Both the position numbers and the translations under genes were made by a program. Under the pieces are notes generated by a model. It saw nothing but the letters and a program-made list of their open reading frames with translations, was not told the origin of the DNA and ran no database searches. A stretch of 64,000 bases of DNA from Zerene cesonia (taxonomy: Eukaryota > Arthropoda > Insecta > Lepidoptera > Pieridae). Within the stretch, counting starts at the first letter, position 1, and each line of letters begins with the position of its first letter. Of the stretch, positions 26,831 through 38,000 are shown in pieces. The stretch lies in assembly GCF_012273895.1 (NCBI RefSeq), contig NC_052118.1, forward strand, positions 5,295,164 to 5,359,163, read 5' to 3'.

Positions 26831-27664
26831 TCAAGTGGCGTCACTGGATATTTTTTCCTTGTTAGTGTTTTCTTCTTGGGTGAGTTTTGCTTGCATTTTC
26901 ATAAGTTCTTCTAATAACACATCTGTGTCTAAGAGTTCGCCACTTCCCGTTTGCTGTAATGTGAAAAAAAAGATTAATTATTATTTTTCCTACTTGCTTA
27001 GAAATGCGTTTAAAAGGTAAGTTGAAAATAAATCTATACAATTTTAATTGCGATATTTGTTTAAATGTTAACTAGACCTAACGAATTAATCGCATTTCAT
27101 CGGTTTATTTCATTGGAAATGGAATAAAATAGTACAAAATGTTGTTTGATAAAGGGCATTAGATAGTCTCGAAGCGATATCTTCGCCTAACAAATGGGCG
27201 CCAAAATTCAATATCAAAAAATTATACAGATTTTTAAATGATGAAAACGAAGTCAACAAACCTAGATAGTTTTAATTTCCTACTATTTTGTTGTACACAA
27301 TTAATATACATAAATGTTTCCTGACTTTACAAACAAGGTGCAATTTTTCAGTCTTTAGTCAGGACGACCTTTCATCATTGCATTGCATTATCAAAGCAAG
27401 TAGTTTTCACTCTTCGGACTAAGTAATCAAAATTTATTATTAATTAAATACATGACATTTGTTAATGTTTATAACAAATTGACATCCAAGAATAGCATAG
27501 CTTTCTACTGGTAACATAGTTTAATTTAACAAAAGTATATACCGGTTGCGCGCTAACGGATCTCGCCATCAGCCGCTGCAAGTACTTGTCCCTGCGATGT
27601 TGTTCCCGCACACTGCGCAAACGGTTGAAGTCTTCGTCGTCATCACCGCCGTCTACTTCATCCA
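26831..27664 (-). CDS. Small acidic coiled-coil protein, last two exons (partial, unrecognised)
   Basis: Two minus-strand exons join in phase: 27664-27543 and 26953-26831. The first begins after an acceptor (TTATAG) with two bases of a split codon, then reads DEVDGGDDDEDFNRLRSVRE and a basic stretch ending in SVSAQP. The second reads QTGSGELLDTDVLLEELMKM, continues with QAKLTQEE, and stops at 26831-26833. The visible 80 residues are an acidic patch followed by two charged helices likely to form a coiled coil. At least one upstream exon with the start codon is missing and may lie in the gap at 28060-28159. Codon use and clean splice sites support a real gene. I do not recognise the family. Confidence 0.7.
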
Positions 27665-27942
27665 CTATAATTGAAACCAATTCATATTGGTTATTTTATA
27701 CTTTGAAATGAATGAAGAAGTAAAGCACAACTGGGCTCAAAACCGGCATGAAATAGTAGAATGGAATGCTACTGTATCCGCCATCATTTTTCTCACGCAT
27801 CCCACTCCTTCTTTCCGGTCGTTAATGTTTTTTTCATTCCATCTCTCTTAAAAGAGGGCAGCGCATTCGCAGAGGCACTACCTCTCCGAATGTTCATGGG
27901 CGCTGGAAATTGTGTACTGTATTAGGCGAACCAAAGGCGAAT

Positions 27943-28007
27943 AAACCAACCAACACTATTATAGTGTATTTAATAATTAAATACACTATAATAATGTTGG
28001 TTGGTTT
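27943..28007. repeat. 65-bp near-perfect palindrome next to an assembly gap
   Basis: Two 32-base arms (ACCAACCAACACTATTATAG... and its reverse complement) meet at base 27975 with one mismatch and almost no loop. About 50 bases later the contig ends in an A-run and a gap. Such snap-back sequences often stop polymerase or assembly. Confidence 0.8.
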
Positions 28008-28059
28008 AAAGTAGTTAGTAGTAAGTTAGTAGTTGGTTGGTGTAAAAAAAAAAAAAGCA

Positions 28060-28159
28060 NNNNNNNNNNNNNNNNNNNNNNNNNNNNNNNNNNNNNNNNN
28101 NNNNNNNNNNNNNNNNNNNNNNNNNNNNNNNNNNNNNNNNNNNNNNNNNNNNNNNNNNN
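28060..28159. other. Assembly gap (100 N, size probably unknown)
   Basis: Exactly 100 N, a common placeholder for unknown length. It lies where exon 3 of RpL39 and the 5' exon of the neighbouring minus-strand gene would be expected. Confidence 0.9.
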
Positions 28160-29049
28160 TTTTGATTCTAATCAGCGTAGGCAGTAGCTACCACCCTTTT
28201 CAGGCAGAATATAGCCCTTTGCTGGAGATTCAATCAGCTCTTTAACTCTTTAGGCCCAAAAGGGACAATTTATCAATCTATCTAGCCCTATTTCGCATTT
28301 TTAGCAATTATCTCAAACAGGGTTGAATTTGCAATGTTTATATTTTTATACCATACCAAAGGAGGGATTCTTTACGAACTGAGCATTCTGGCCTGTGAAG
28401 TTCTTATCCAAAAAATGCTTGGACTAAGAATAATTATTGAATCAGAAAATCTCTTCGCGTTAGCGTTTTGGAAGTGCTTGTATACTTTTAGTGATAACAT
28501 GTCTTTATTAATTTTAGCCCTTTCTAGCCTTTTTAAAACAAAGGTGAAAACAGTGATTCCAATAGCTTAAAAAACTTTATAACTTAAAAGACCCCCTGAC
28601 TTTAAGCAGTGCTGTATAATTCAACAAATTTTATTGTCTGACACTGTTAAACCAAACTTTTGTTAGATTATGCGGGGCCACTGTGATATGCATGTAAGAT
28701 TTGCATTACAGACATAGTAATTGTATTCATGGTAAACATTTGTTGAGCAATAGGTGATCATAAATATTACTATACAGTTTGACATTTCAACATGCATTAT
28801 CAACTCTGAAACATGCAATTATCGACAGTAACTCTTCGACAGGTGGACACTTAAGTACAGCATTTAAATTAAATTAAACTATGAGCCATTTAACCAAAAG
28901 AAAACTAAATTATTCGTAAGTTGTTATCATCATAGGCTGTATTTTGATTAATCAACAAGATCGGTTGAAATAATAAACATGCAGACCTGTAAGTTAGTAA
29001 AAGAAAGTCAAAGAAACGAAAACGAAATAACAATCAAATATTTACTTAC
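28160..29049. other. RpL39 intron 2 side, no exon found
   Basis: I searched by eye on the minus strand for the expected last 16 codons of RpL39 and did not find them between the gap and exon 2. The plus-strand open frame at 28334-28570 shows no recognisable protein and is likely chance. Confidence 0.5.
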
Positions 29050-29259
29050 CGAATGGTGTTTCCAGTACGCATTCTTACCCATTGGGGAATGGGACGGTTT
29101 TGTTTAAGCTTTTTAGCTAGTTTCCGCTTAATAATAAATGTCTTGTGGGCCGACTGAAACGAAAAGATTAGTATTTACAATAATGAACTTATAAAGGCTG
29201 AGAAGATTAATTAAATAAATTGAGATAACTTAAAAATCCTTAAAAGCAGAACCAACCAT
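29050..29259 (-). CDS. RpL39: Ribosomal protein L39 (eL39), exons 1-2 of an expected 3
   Basis: Exon 1 is only the ATG at 29259-29257, followed at once by a GT donor. Exon 2 (29153-29050) reads SAHKTFIIKRKLAKKLKQNR then PIPQWVRMRTGNTI, and ends with two bases of an Arg codon before GTAAGT. This matches eL39, a very basic 51-residue protein of the large cytosolic subunit lining the exit tunnel. Splitting after the ATG is a usual layout for small ribosomal protein genes. The expected final 16 residues are absent from the assembled sequence and most likely fall in the 100-N gap at 28060-28159. A pyrimidine-rich stretch upstream of the ATG (TTCTTCTTG on the minus strand, about 29284-29292) could be the TOP start site. 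Confidence 0.92.
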
Positions 29260-30310
29260 TTTGCCTCCACCGCTGTCAAAACAAGAAGAATGGAACTGTC
29301 ATTTTGTTGATTATTGATATTTTTTTCAAAGAGTAAAGAGACGAGAGAGAGTAAATATCTATGGTAATTTTTTACTTTTCAATGTATACTTTTTCTCTAA
29401 AAAGTGCGCCAACGTTCGTGGAAGAATAGGACTGTGGGTGAGAGGTGTGTAGGTGAGAACTGTAAACTATCAGTTATAAAAATAATAAAAAATACAATGA
29501 AAATAAAAAAAAAAACTATTGATATTGTACATTATTTTATGTTATGTTACAATTATGTAATATAAATATTCGCTTTTGACGATAGTATTAGCCGCAGCGT
29601 GAAAAGTTCGATTACAAACAGTTTTATTTGAACATACTGTATTATTAAAACTTTTAATAAAGTAAATGTTAACGATCAACTTGAGCCTATTGTACTCGTA
29701 CTTATTATTCGGTGCAATTGGGTCAATTTATATTTACAAATGAAACATCAACATGCCGACACTATGTATCAATGTAAAATATTATTATATACAAATAATA
29801 GTCATCTTATCGATGCCATGATGCTATATTAAACATTATATTTAGATCTAGTTTCATAAGATTTTGAAGCCATGTGATAAGGAGGTATGCGTAGTACAAG
29901 GTATTTGAATTACTCTGTTAAGGAATGGGTGTCAAGCTGAGTAGCCATGTCTAAAAATAATGAAAATAGGTAGGTGATGAACTATTTATCATACTCGTGC
30001 ATAATTGCTTAAATTTTTTATTGTTTCCCTACTTTTTAAAACTTAACACTTGCAAATATTTACGTTAAGTAGATTTATTGCCAAATATAAAAAGTGAAAC
30101 TGTTTATGTCATTTAATTTTTAGTTTTATAGCATTGAAAGAGATTATCTGTTTATGTCATTGTCAAATGTCAATTGTCTAATTATGTCATTTTGAACTGG
30201 GAGCAATTTTAAAAACAAAGTGTTTAGTGTTACTAAATTGATTTTGTAAATACTTTCTCAAATAACAATTATATAACCATATGATAATAACGTAATATAA
30301 ACGAAGCAAA
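29260..30310. other. Divergent intergenic region between RpL39 and mtIF3
   Basis: About 1 kb holding the promoters of two divergent genes, one for a cytosolic ribosomal protein and one for a mitochondrial translation factor. It is AT-rich with an A-run at about 29510; I see no TATA box and no coding sequence. Confidence 0.5.
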
Positions 30311-32610
30311 ATGAATAAACTGCTATCATTAGGTCGTTTTAAACAAATCTTAGAATGTCGTTCTATCACAATGAAAATATCACCTGATGGCAAGGATATT
30401 CCTAAGAAGAAGCCTATTGAGAGTCGAATTACTTTAATTGGCTCAGATAATTCTATTTCAATTACTGATCTCAAGAGTGCTCAAAGTTTATCAGTTAGAC
30501 GGGACTTAAAATTGGTAAAAGTTCAGGATGAGGATACAAAAACGCGACGACCGGTGTACAAGTAAGTATCATCACCATCATAATAATAATGATAATCATC
30601 ATCATAGTGCATATTGCATGGAAACAGGGCATTTATACTTTCATTTATTAAATTTGCCTAATGGACATTGTTAGATGACATATTATGACAATATTTCGTT
30701 TCTGGGACATGCTGGTTTTCTCATGATGTTTTCAAATTGATGCAGTGATGGAGCGACATTGTTAAATCAAGTGAAATGTGAAATCCGGTAGGAATATAAG
30801 CAACATTACATACCACTGCAAACCCTGGTGCTAGCGACAGTAAAATAATCAAAAGAAGTAATCTAAATACATTCTGTTTATTTATATGTCTAATCTACAT
30901 TTTATTTTATTTATATATCTGTTGTAATTCGAAATTGTACTATGCAATTCACCTAAGAATAGGATTGATATTCTGTACCATTTTGTGACACCATAGGTAT
31001 TGAAAATTGACAGAAGATTCTGGCAAAGTAAAATTATTATTAAAGTGTAAAAATGACTTTAATTTGTAATTTTCAAATGACATTTTGACACAAAGGTTTA
31101 ACTGTGGGTGTTGAGCGTGGCTTTGGCTATGAGCTCTTTTTTGCCCAAATGGCACTATAATAGCTAGCTTGTACAGAGTAAGTTACTGCACCTTCATAGA
31201 TAATTGTTCTAAAATAGTAGCTACTGAATACAGCACTCACCTTATGAAATATAAGAAAATTGGGGGAGCTGGAGGTCTGTATCCCTGTCCTCATATTTCT
31301 CAATCCAATTCTTTATTCCCATTGTCAAATCTCTTGCCCAAATTAAAGGGATAAGCCCTTTAATTTGGGCAATGCATTTGATTAGGCTATAACTCTGCAA
31401 ATGTACATGGACAGTGGTAATAATTTACCATCAGGCCTACTCTAAAATAAAAAGGTCATGATATTTCCTATTGACAATACACATTTTTCAATAATTAATT
31501 AGACTAAAAAAACTTCCTAGTTTTCAATCAGGCAATCCATTTGTAGAGACGTAAGGACTGCAATGGACTTTACGCCTCTCCAAATGTTCATGGGTGGTAG
31601 TGCTTACCATCAGGCGTCCCACCAGCTCCATTGCCGAATGTAACATAAAAAAATCTGTATCATGCACAGCTTCATGCCAATAGACAGAAAAATTATTGTA
31701 CAATGATTTTTATTTAAGATTGATGACAAATGCGGAATATCATCAAGAAGAACTTTCTAGAAGAAAAGAAAAACAAGAAAAAAGAGAAAACAATTTAATA
31801 AAAGGGCAAAAGCTGTTGACTCTGTCAGCACGAATAGCTGAACATGATTTGATGACTAGAGTTAAGAAAATAGGCAAGTTACTAGAGAAACAGTATGAAG
31901 TTAAAGTTGTAGTATCTGGTGGTGAAAATGAAGATGACGCTCATTATGTAAGCATTTATTGAATCTAACTTATATACAACTAGCTTTTGTTCGCGGCTTC
32001 GCACGCATTAAATTTGGAGTAATTTAATAGATGTCATACATATAAACCTTCCTGTTGAATCACTCTACCTATTAAAAAAAACCATCAAAATCTGTTGCAT
32101 AGTTTTAAAGATGCATGAACTAAAAATGGCATTTTTAGATGGTGATAGACCATTAATAGATTACTGATCATTAAACTTTTATAATTTCTAACCATCATTT
32201 TGGGGTTTTCAAACATTCATATTGCATAGCAATTACTCTTGAAAAATATAAAATGTATAGAAATGGTCTGGTTACTGTTGATATGATCTGGTTACAATTG
32301 AAGATGAAAAAATTATAGAATTTCTTCAATAATTTTGATTTAACTTATAAATAGAGTAAAGATAGATTCAAGTGTAATGTTTTGAAAAATATATCTATTT
32401 AAGGAATAAACGTGAAAATGATATTGCTTGTTGCAGGAAAGAATATATTCTATAATGGAGAAAAACCTACAGTCCACCAGTAAGATTGTTCAAAAGAGAC
32501 ATAAAGGCAACACTTTGAGGTTCCAGTTCCTGCCATTACGGCAAAGTTCTTCTGGGGATGGAAAGGACTCAAATTCTAGTCAAAATAATGATAAAGATGG
32601 TGCCCTATGA
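30311..32610 (+). CDS. mIF3: Mitochondrial translation initiation factor IF-3
   Basis: Three exons in phase: 30311-30561, 31719-31947 and 32437-32610, giving 217 residues. The N-terminus (MNKLLSLGRFKQILECRSIT) is basic with little acid, as expected for a mitochondrial presequence. Residues about 38-87 form the IF3 N domain (RITLIGSDNSISITDLKSAQ, then RRDLKLVKVQ). Residues about 114-152 are the start of the C domain, with ARIAEHDLMTRVKKIGKLLE then VKVVVSGG. The protein keeps the mitoribosomal subunits apart and proofreads initiation. The Lys/Glu-rich linker and Ser/Asn/Asp-rich tail (SSSGDGKDSNSSQNNDKDG) are lineage-specific. The stop is TGA in the context TGACTAG, and the same frame stays open for 52 codons after it (separate entry). 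The start is chosen as the first ATG, in the context CAAAATGA. Confidence 0.93.
30562..31718. other. mtIF3 intron 1 with old repeats
   Basis: Its first 210 bases contain a decayed relative of the GATGAT-tailed SINE (TCATCACCATCATAATAAT, later GGGACATGCTGGTTTTCTCA). A 17-bp perfect stem with a 5-base loop lies at 31334-31372, and a dispersed repeat fragment at about 31550-31650. Confidence 0.6.
31334..31372. repeat. Short perfect inverted repeat
   Basis: TTGCCCAAATTAAAGGG and its exact reverse complement are separated by ATAAG. It may be a transposon remnant or chance; no terminator role is expected inside an intron. Confidence 0.7.
31979..32115 (+). repeat. Dispersed repeat, CTAGCTTTTGTTCGCGGCTT type
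   Basis: A second copy of the family at 23604-23790, lying in mtIF3 intron 2. It shares the 5' start and the body around CCATCAAAATCTGTTGCATAG. Confidence 0.6.
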
Positions 32611-32769
32611 CTAGCCGCCATTGTAGCATCTGTATTATTGATAAAGTATGTGATGTTTAGTAAATATATTTTTAAGGCGAAGCATACAGAATATAATACT
32701 GAAAAAATCAATGAAACAAATGTCTATATTAAAGAGAATTCAGAATTTGATAGTGAAGAATTAGTTTAA
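32608..32769 (+). other. Candidate stop-codon readthrough extension of mtIF3 (52 codons)
   Basis: The TGA at 32608-32610 is followed directly by CTAG, the strongest known eukaryotic readthrough context (UGA-CUAG). The same frame then stays open to TAA at 32767-32769. The 52 residues begin LAAIVASVLLIKYVMFSKYI, a membrane-like hydrophobic segment, and end with an acidic tail SEFDSEELV. At this AT content I estimate roughly a 1-2% chance of 52 stop-free codons. Translation by readthrough would add a C-terminal membrane segment to a mitochondrial factor. A plain 3'UTR or a recent nonsense change is the alternative. Confidence 0.45.
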
Positions 32770-33047
32770 TTGCTTTAACACTTGCAAATATAGTGTTGTT
32801 CATTTTTATTAAATTATTTATATTGTCATTCATGTTTTAATATATTGTATATCAATGTTGTTCCTTGGCTACACCTGCGGTCGATAAATAGCCTATTCTA
32901 GTACTTGTCATACGTGGTGAAAAAATTTTTGAAATTGGTCAAGTAGTTTCTGAGAGTAGCGAATTTAAATAAACAAAAATGCTCTTCAGCTTTCGTAAAA
33001 TTTACGCGATGTTTTTTTTCTGGCTCTAGAGAGGAAAATATTTATTA

Positions 33048-33232
33048 CTAGCTTTTCATATGCGGCTTTGATTGCATAGTAAAAGAAAAGGTAGATCCCG
33101 AGGATCTATCCATCTAAACTTCTATTTAAATTATCGGGTCATAAACTGAATTTCATCCAAATCGGTTCATTGTTTTGGCGTGAAGGAAAGGTACACAGAC
33201 AGAGCTTTTGCTTTATTATATAAAATTGGGAT
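33048..33232 (+). repeat. Dispersed repeat remnant
   Basis: It begins CTAGCTTTTCATATGCGGCT and contains AAATCGGTTCATTGTTTTGG and ACAGACAGAGCTTTTG, the same order of motifs as other CTAGCTTTT-type copies. It is more decayed than the others. Confidence 0.5.
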
Positions 33233-33764
33233 AATGCATAAAATATCGAATGCACACATATAACAAATAACAAAAATTTAGATTTGTATTATCTTTATTT
33301 ATAAAGTAAATTATATGTACTTCAACCTCTTCTATAAATGACCAAGATTTGTGACCATTTTTTATCATTACACCTCTAGCTACTTTTAACCCCCGACGCA
33401 TGAAACGAAAAAACGATGGTGTGTTGTAAGTTTGACGTGTCTGTGTGTATTTATTGTTTCTCGTGAGTGAAGGTTTATGAGTTGGGAGAGTTCTTAGCTA
33501 TGTTTGATGAAAATTGAAGACAGCCGCCTCACACGACTCGACACAAAATAGCAAAATATTTTTTCACAATTCCCTTAATATGGGTATCTAATGAAAAGGC
33601 TTCACACGTAACAAACTATACAGTATGAAAAATCCAAGATGGAAATCAAGATGGCTACGTCACCGGAACTACTCTAGACTGTCGTTAAATTAAACCTAGT
33701 GCTTTAAAACACTGAATTAATTAACAAATGCCGATGTCGCCTCTCGAATTTCGAAGGTTTTTGC

Positions 33765-33990
33765 AATATCTTATTTTATTAGTTACAGCTGTATGTTTGT
33801 ATGTAAACGACTCCATTAAACTCGATTTTGACCCACTTTAAACGGACAGATTTTAACTTTGTACAATTATAAAGGATCAGTGACAATGCAATAGTTAACA
33901 TTTTACAATTTCATGAGTTTATCTTATTACCCTGATTAAGACCGCCAGAATTAAACCATTTTTGAACGTATACTCTGTATAAGAACAAGT
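33765..33990 (+). repeat. Dispersed repeat, paired with 51110-51330
   Basis: TTTTATTAGTTACAGCTGTA, CGATTTTGACCCACTTTAAA and TACTCTGTATAAGAACAAG occur in the same order and spacing as similar phrases at 51110-51330. The two are diverged copies of one element of unknown type. Confidence 0.55.
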
Positions 33991-35040
33991 GCAACAATAA
34001 GTTGGTTCTATCATTAAAGCATGTTTTTCTCAAACTATACAGTATTTATTATTATATTTATAAAATGTATAATATTTTAAGTTCATCTGCTTAACATAAT
34101 GGTAAAGGTCGTGACTCGTGGCATATATTATGTCTGTAATGAGGTTTAATTTTCAAGGAAGAAAACATACATAAAGTGTATACAGCATCCATTTAATCAG
34201 TCACTTCAGATATACATACTTCTCAATTATAAATTCAATACAACCCAGACATGCGCAATACAAACACGACAAGGAAATACATTAATCTAAAAACATGATA
34301 TTACTAAAAGTTCATAAGTTAATGAATTATTTTATCAATTGGATTATCACAGATGCTTAAGAGATCTTTAAATCTTATGTGGTAGATGTTAGTTACGTAG
34401 TTTTAGAGATTAAAATATGTCTTTGTTCTAAGGCATTTTTTATAACATTCATAGATAACGTATTATTTACATTTAATATTAGTGAATGTTTATAAAATGG
34501 CTATGTATTTTGATGTATCGGCTCTTGAATAGACGAAAGGTAGGTACACGAAAATTTATACTAGAACCAAATTGAAATATACCTAAGAACTTACCGAATT
34601 GCTTTTACACAATTTTTACAATTAGGTACTTATATGATTATTAATTACTATCGTCGTATATATAATTAACACTAGATATAGGTTACAAAACTTTCGATAA
34701 TTAATTAATACTTGAACACATTTCTAGGAAGGAACTTGTTTTCAAGCTATGATTATTTTTAAATCCTAGATAAATACGCTTTGTTTATACGTAAGTAATC
34801 CTACATTTTCTAATTGAATTTCTTCTAATTAATATCACCTAATTTGTTCTGTTTTTCTATTCAATTTACGTTGAAAGAATATTACAGCCAAAGTTGAATC
34901 GAAATACAGATGATAAAAATATCAATTTCGGTCTACGGGACTTTTATTGAAACAAGGCCGATTCACATCATTTTTCTACTAAAAAGAATTACGAATATAC
35001 TGCTACATATGCGTATCGATGCCTATCTGCAGATGGTAAG

Positions 35041-38000
35041 TCAGTGTTGAGCGTTCGTCCCCACGTGAGCAGGGGGGACACGGTGCCCACCACGGGCGCA
35101 GCGCGCGCGGCATTTTTTACGAGATTCTGAAATAAACATAAATATTGTTTACTATATACGACATGCTTTTATCAAACCAGCTAAAATGTTGTTAGAGTTA
35201 TACTCGGACCAGAGGTCGAGGTAAAATTTATCAGTGACCCGCTAAATTGATAATGTAAAAATAAAATTTCGTGCCACGACATCCATGACAATCATGAGTT
35301 ATTTATATTTAACTCGTGTAAATTGGACAACGCACTTCATGAGGATAAATTATATATTCATATACAAAACGTATAATAAACTTATTGTACTTTGCGATAA
35401 TGCAACTCGAACATTCGCCATGAGTTATGAAAACAAGCGTTCCTAAGCGAATTAAAAAAAAAATGGGTTGCAAGAAATGAGTCCAATGTACGATGATTTA
35501 TTGAGTGAAATGCGAAATGCTGCTTATATATTTTAAAGTTCACCAGCCCACTGTGTTTTTAATGAAAAAAGCAACTATTCCTTATTTCACACATGCAAAT
35601 GATAAATAAATATTAGTTAAGTGAAATTGTTAATATTCATGCTAGAAGCGTTAGTATGAGTGTTAGTTCACCGCTTTCTTGTTCTCTTTTAATATTAAAT
35701 AACTCTGTAATTCATGAATGGATAATATTATTTATAAGTAGGTATATGTATATTATCATTTTAGATAAAAAGCTACATATTTGCTAACAAAATTTTTGAA
35801 AAAATACTGCGTATATTAATTACCAACATAGCAATATCAGTTATTAAAATGTTAAAATACTAACTTCTTTAGCATTCATTGCAATCGCTAGAACTAAATT
35901 GCCTTCAAACTATCAGAACTAGACCAAATTTAAATAGGACTATATGGGACGCACCAGCTTTTAGAAAAAAATAAATCAATAAAATCGCTTCACAGCCTTA
36001 TTTGGAATCTCCTTTCTTTAAGTCAAAACTTGAACACTATTTCAAATTTTAATTTGCAATTGTTTTTTAATTTTGACGATATTATATCTATTAAATTTTA
36101 TACTTGCACTAAATTACACGCGCGTCAGGTTTTATATTTAATAAATGTACCTATACTGTGTTTAGTTATAATCCTTTTTTTTGTTTTTTTTTTTATCCAC
36201 AAATTTATTTTTATTATATTCTGACCTTTGATTTGTTATTTATTATTCGTTTATTCCTTTCTTCAGTAGTTAATCTGCTCCTTACGGCAAAGATTTATAA
36301 GTTATTTGCTTTCCGCGCGTGGCTTCGCCTGCGTAGTCAAAGGAACGGACATTACCGGGGTTCTACACACATGACTTCCATTCCCGTGGGATTTCCAGGA
36401 TGACAACTATCCTCTATATATATAATTTCATCCGAAAAAAAATTACATTCAAATTTATAATAGTGGTAGGGGTAATCTGAGTCAACATTGCAAGATTAAA
36501 GGTTTTAGCTAGCTGTTACAGGAAAAGTATAGCCCGGAGCTTAACACTAAAAACAAAGTGTCACAATCAACCATAAAGTACACACGTCGCCTAGTGTTTG
36601 CAATGTAAAGAGAACAAGCGAGCGGCGAAGGTGAGACACACCATGTTACCCATGAGAGAGGTTCGCCGTCGGCCCGTGCGCCGCTTGCGCCGGCACCAAC
36701 AACGGCGCCCTCGTGCCTTTGCCCCGTACCCGCGATGTCGACCGCGTCCCACCTCGCGCCGAGCGCCCGTCGCTCGCTCCTCCGCCATCACGGCCGGCGA
36801 TGACGCGGAACTCGCCTCCGCCGACCGGTCCTCGATCATGTGCTCGTCCATCACTTCCAACGGCGACTCCAGCCTGGTTCAACAGATGCTAATATAAATA
36901 CATATAGATAATTCATTTATACAGTTTGTAATGACATTTGCGGGTTTGAAAAGAGAGACTGTTTGTTTGGACCGATTGAAAAAATACTTTCATCGTTGGA
37001 TGAATATGAGTGCTATAAATAAGCCATCCTGATCCCTGAGTGGTTCTTCTGTAATACTTTATATTTTCTCAGCTATTGTAGTCTTTGTCACGGAGAGGAT
37101 TAAAGAGGATTTTATTTTTTTTATTTTAAAGAACGCTACAACTTTCACTAAGTTCGTCTAATTTTTAGGTGTTAAAAAAAACTTAAATGCAAAGTTAAAT
37201 ATTTAACTGTAATTTCTATAAAAAATTTAAATATCTACGAATTTAAATTTAAAACTTACTTTATTACGGCGCAGTACTGTAGAAGTTCAGTCATATGGCA
37301 GGTTGAAATGCAACATTGATCGGCGATACCCATTTGTCTCTTCCGCCTGACGATCCCTGCAGGCTGCTCAATAACTGCAATGCAAATCCCATATAAATAA
37401 TACAATTTTCTGTAAAGTTACTTAACTAATAAAAAAAATGTACAGTGAGGAGATTTAATTCGGCCAAGAACGGATTTTAGCGATTAGCGATTTTATTTCA
37501 AGATTTTTAGACTAGCACTGTTATGTATAGGTAATGCAATCAATAGCTAAGCGGAAATATATGTATTTCTATTTTTTCTTGAACGTTTTTATTGAGTTCT
37601 ATGATCCATTATATGATAACGGCACGTGTTGCAACTTTATTGTAAATGTATTCTAGCAATATTGCTTGTTATGTTGCTAGAATACACTTACAGTAAAGTA
37701 TGCGTATGCTAAAAGGATATGAATGGATATTATTAGGTGTTATCGAGGAAAATCTATAAACAATGATAATAGGTTAGTTACAAATATGTAAACCTCTGAC
37801 GAGCCGGAACCTTTTTTTATCTTTATTATTCATTTGAACTATTAAGAATACAGAAAGTTTTCATATGTGAAATGCTAACAAAGGAGTTATTTCAGTCGGT
37901 TGCGAATGGAAACTCCCACGAGATTGTGGTAGCAAATCGTCCTTGGTCATATATAACACGAAATTGTTTCGTGACTGATTGGCTGATAATAAATTAATAG

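Larger units (their letters stand above)
32770..35040. other. Intergenic region between the convergent mtIF3 and IGF-like genes
   Basis: Repeat remnants: 33048-33232 (CTAGCTTTTCATATGCGGCT type, ending in an AATCGGTTCATTGTTTTGGC core), 33380-33520 (CCCCGACGC... followed by TAAGTTTGACGTGTCTGTGT), and 33765-33990. The last is related to 51110-51330 (CTGTATGTTTGTA, CGATTTTGAC and TACTCTGTATAAGA in the same order). No gene is seen. Confidence 0.6.

Noticed and set aside
28334..28570. 78-codon plus-strand hydrophobic open frame
   Set aside because: No homology recognised, AT-rich chance composition, and it lies within the RpL39 intron region.
32608..32610. TGA in mtIF3 as a selenocysteine codon
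   Set aside because: mtIF3 has no redox centre at this place and no SECIS-like hairpin was evident. Readthrough context explains the codon better.
36598..36897. Plus-strand Arg-rich open frame opposite the IGF tail exon
   Set aside because: It is the antisense shadow of a GC-rich real exon; the minus frame is spliced in phase on both sides.
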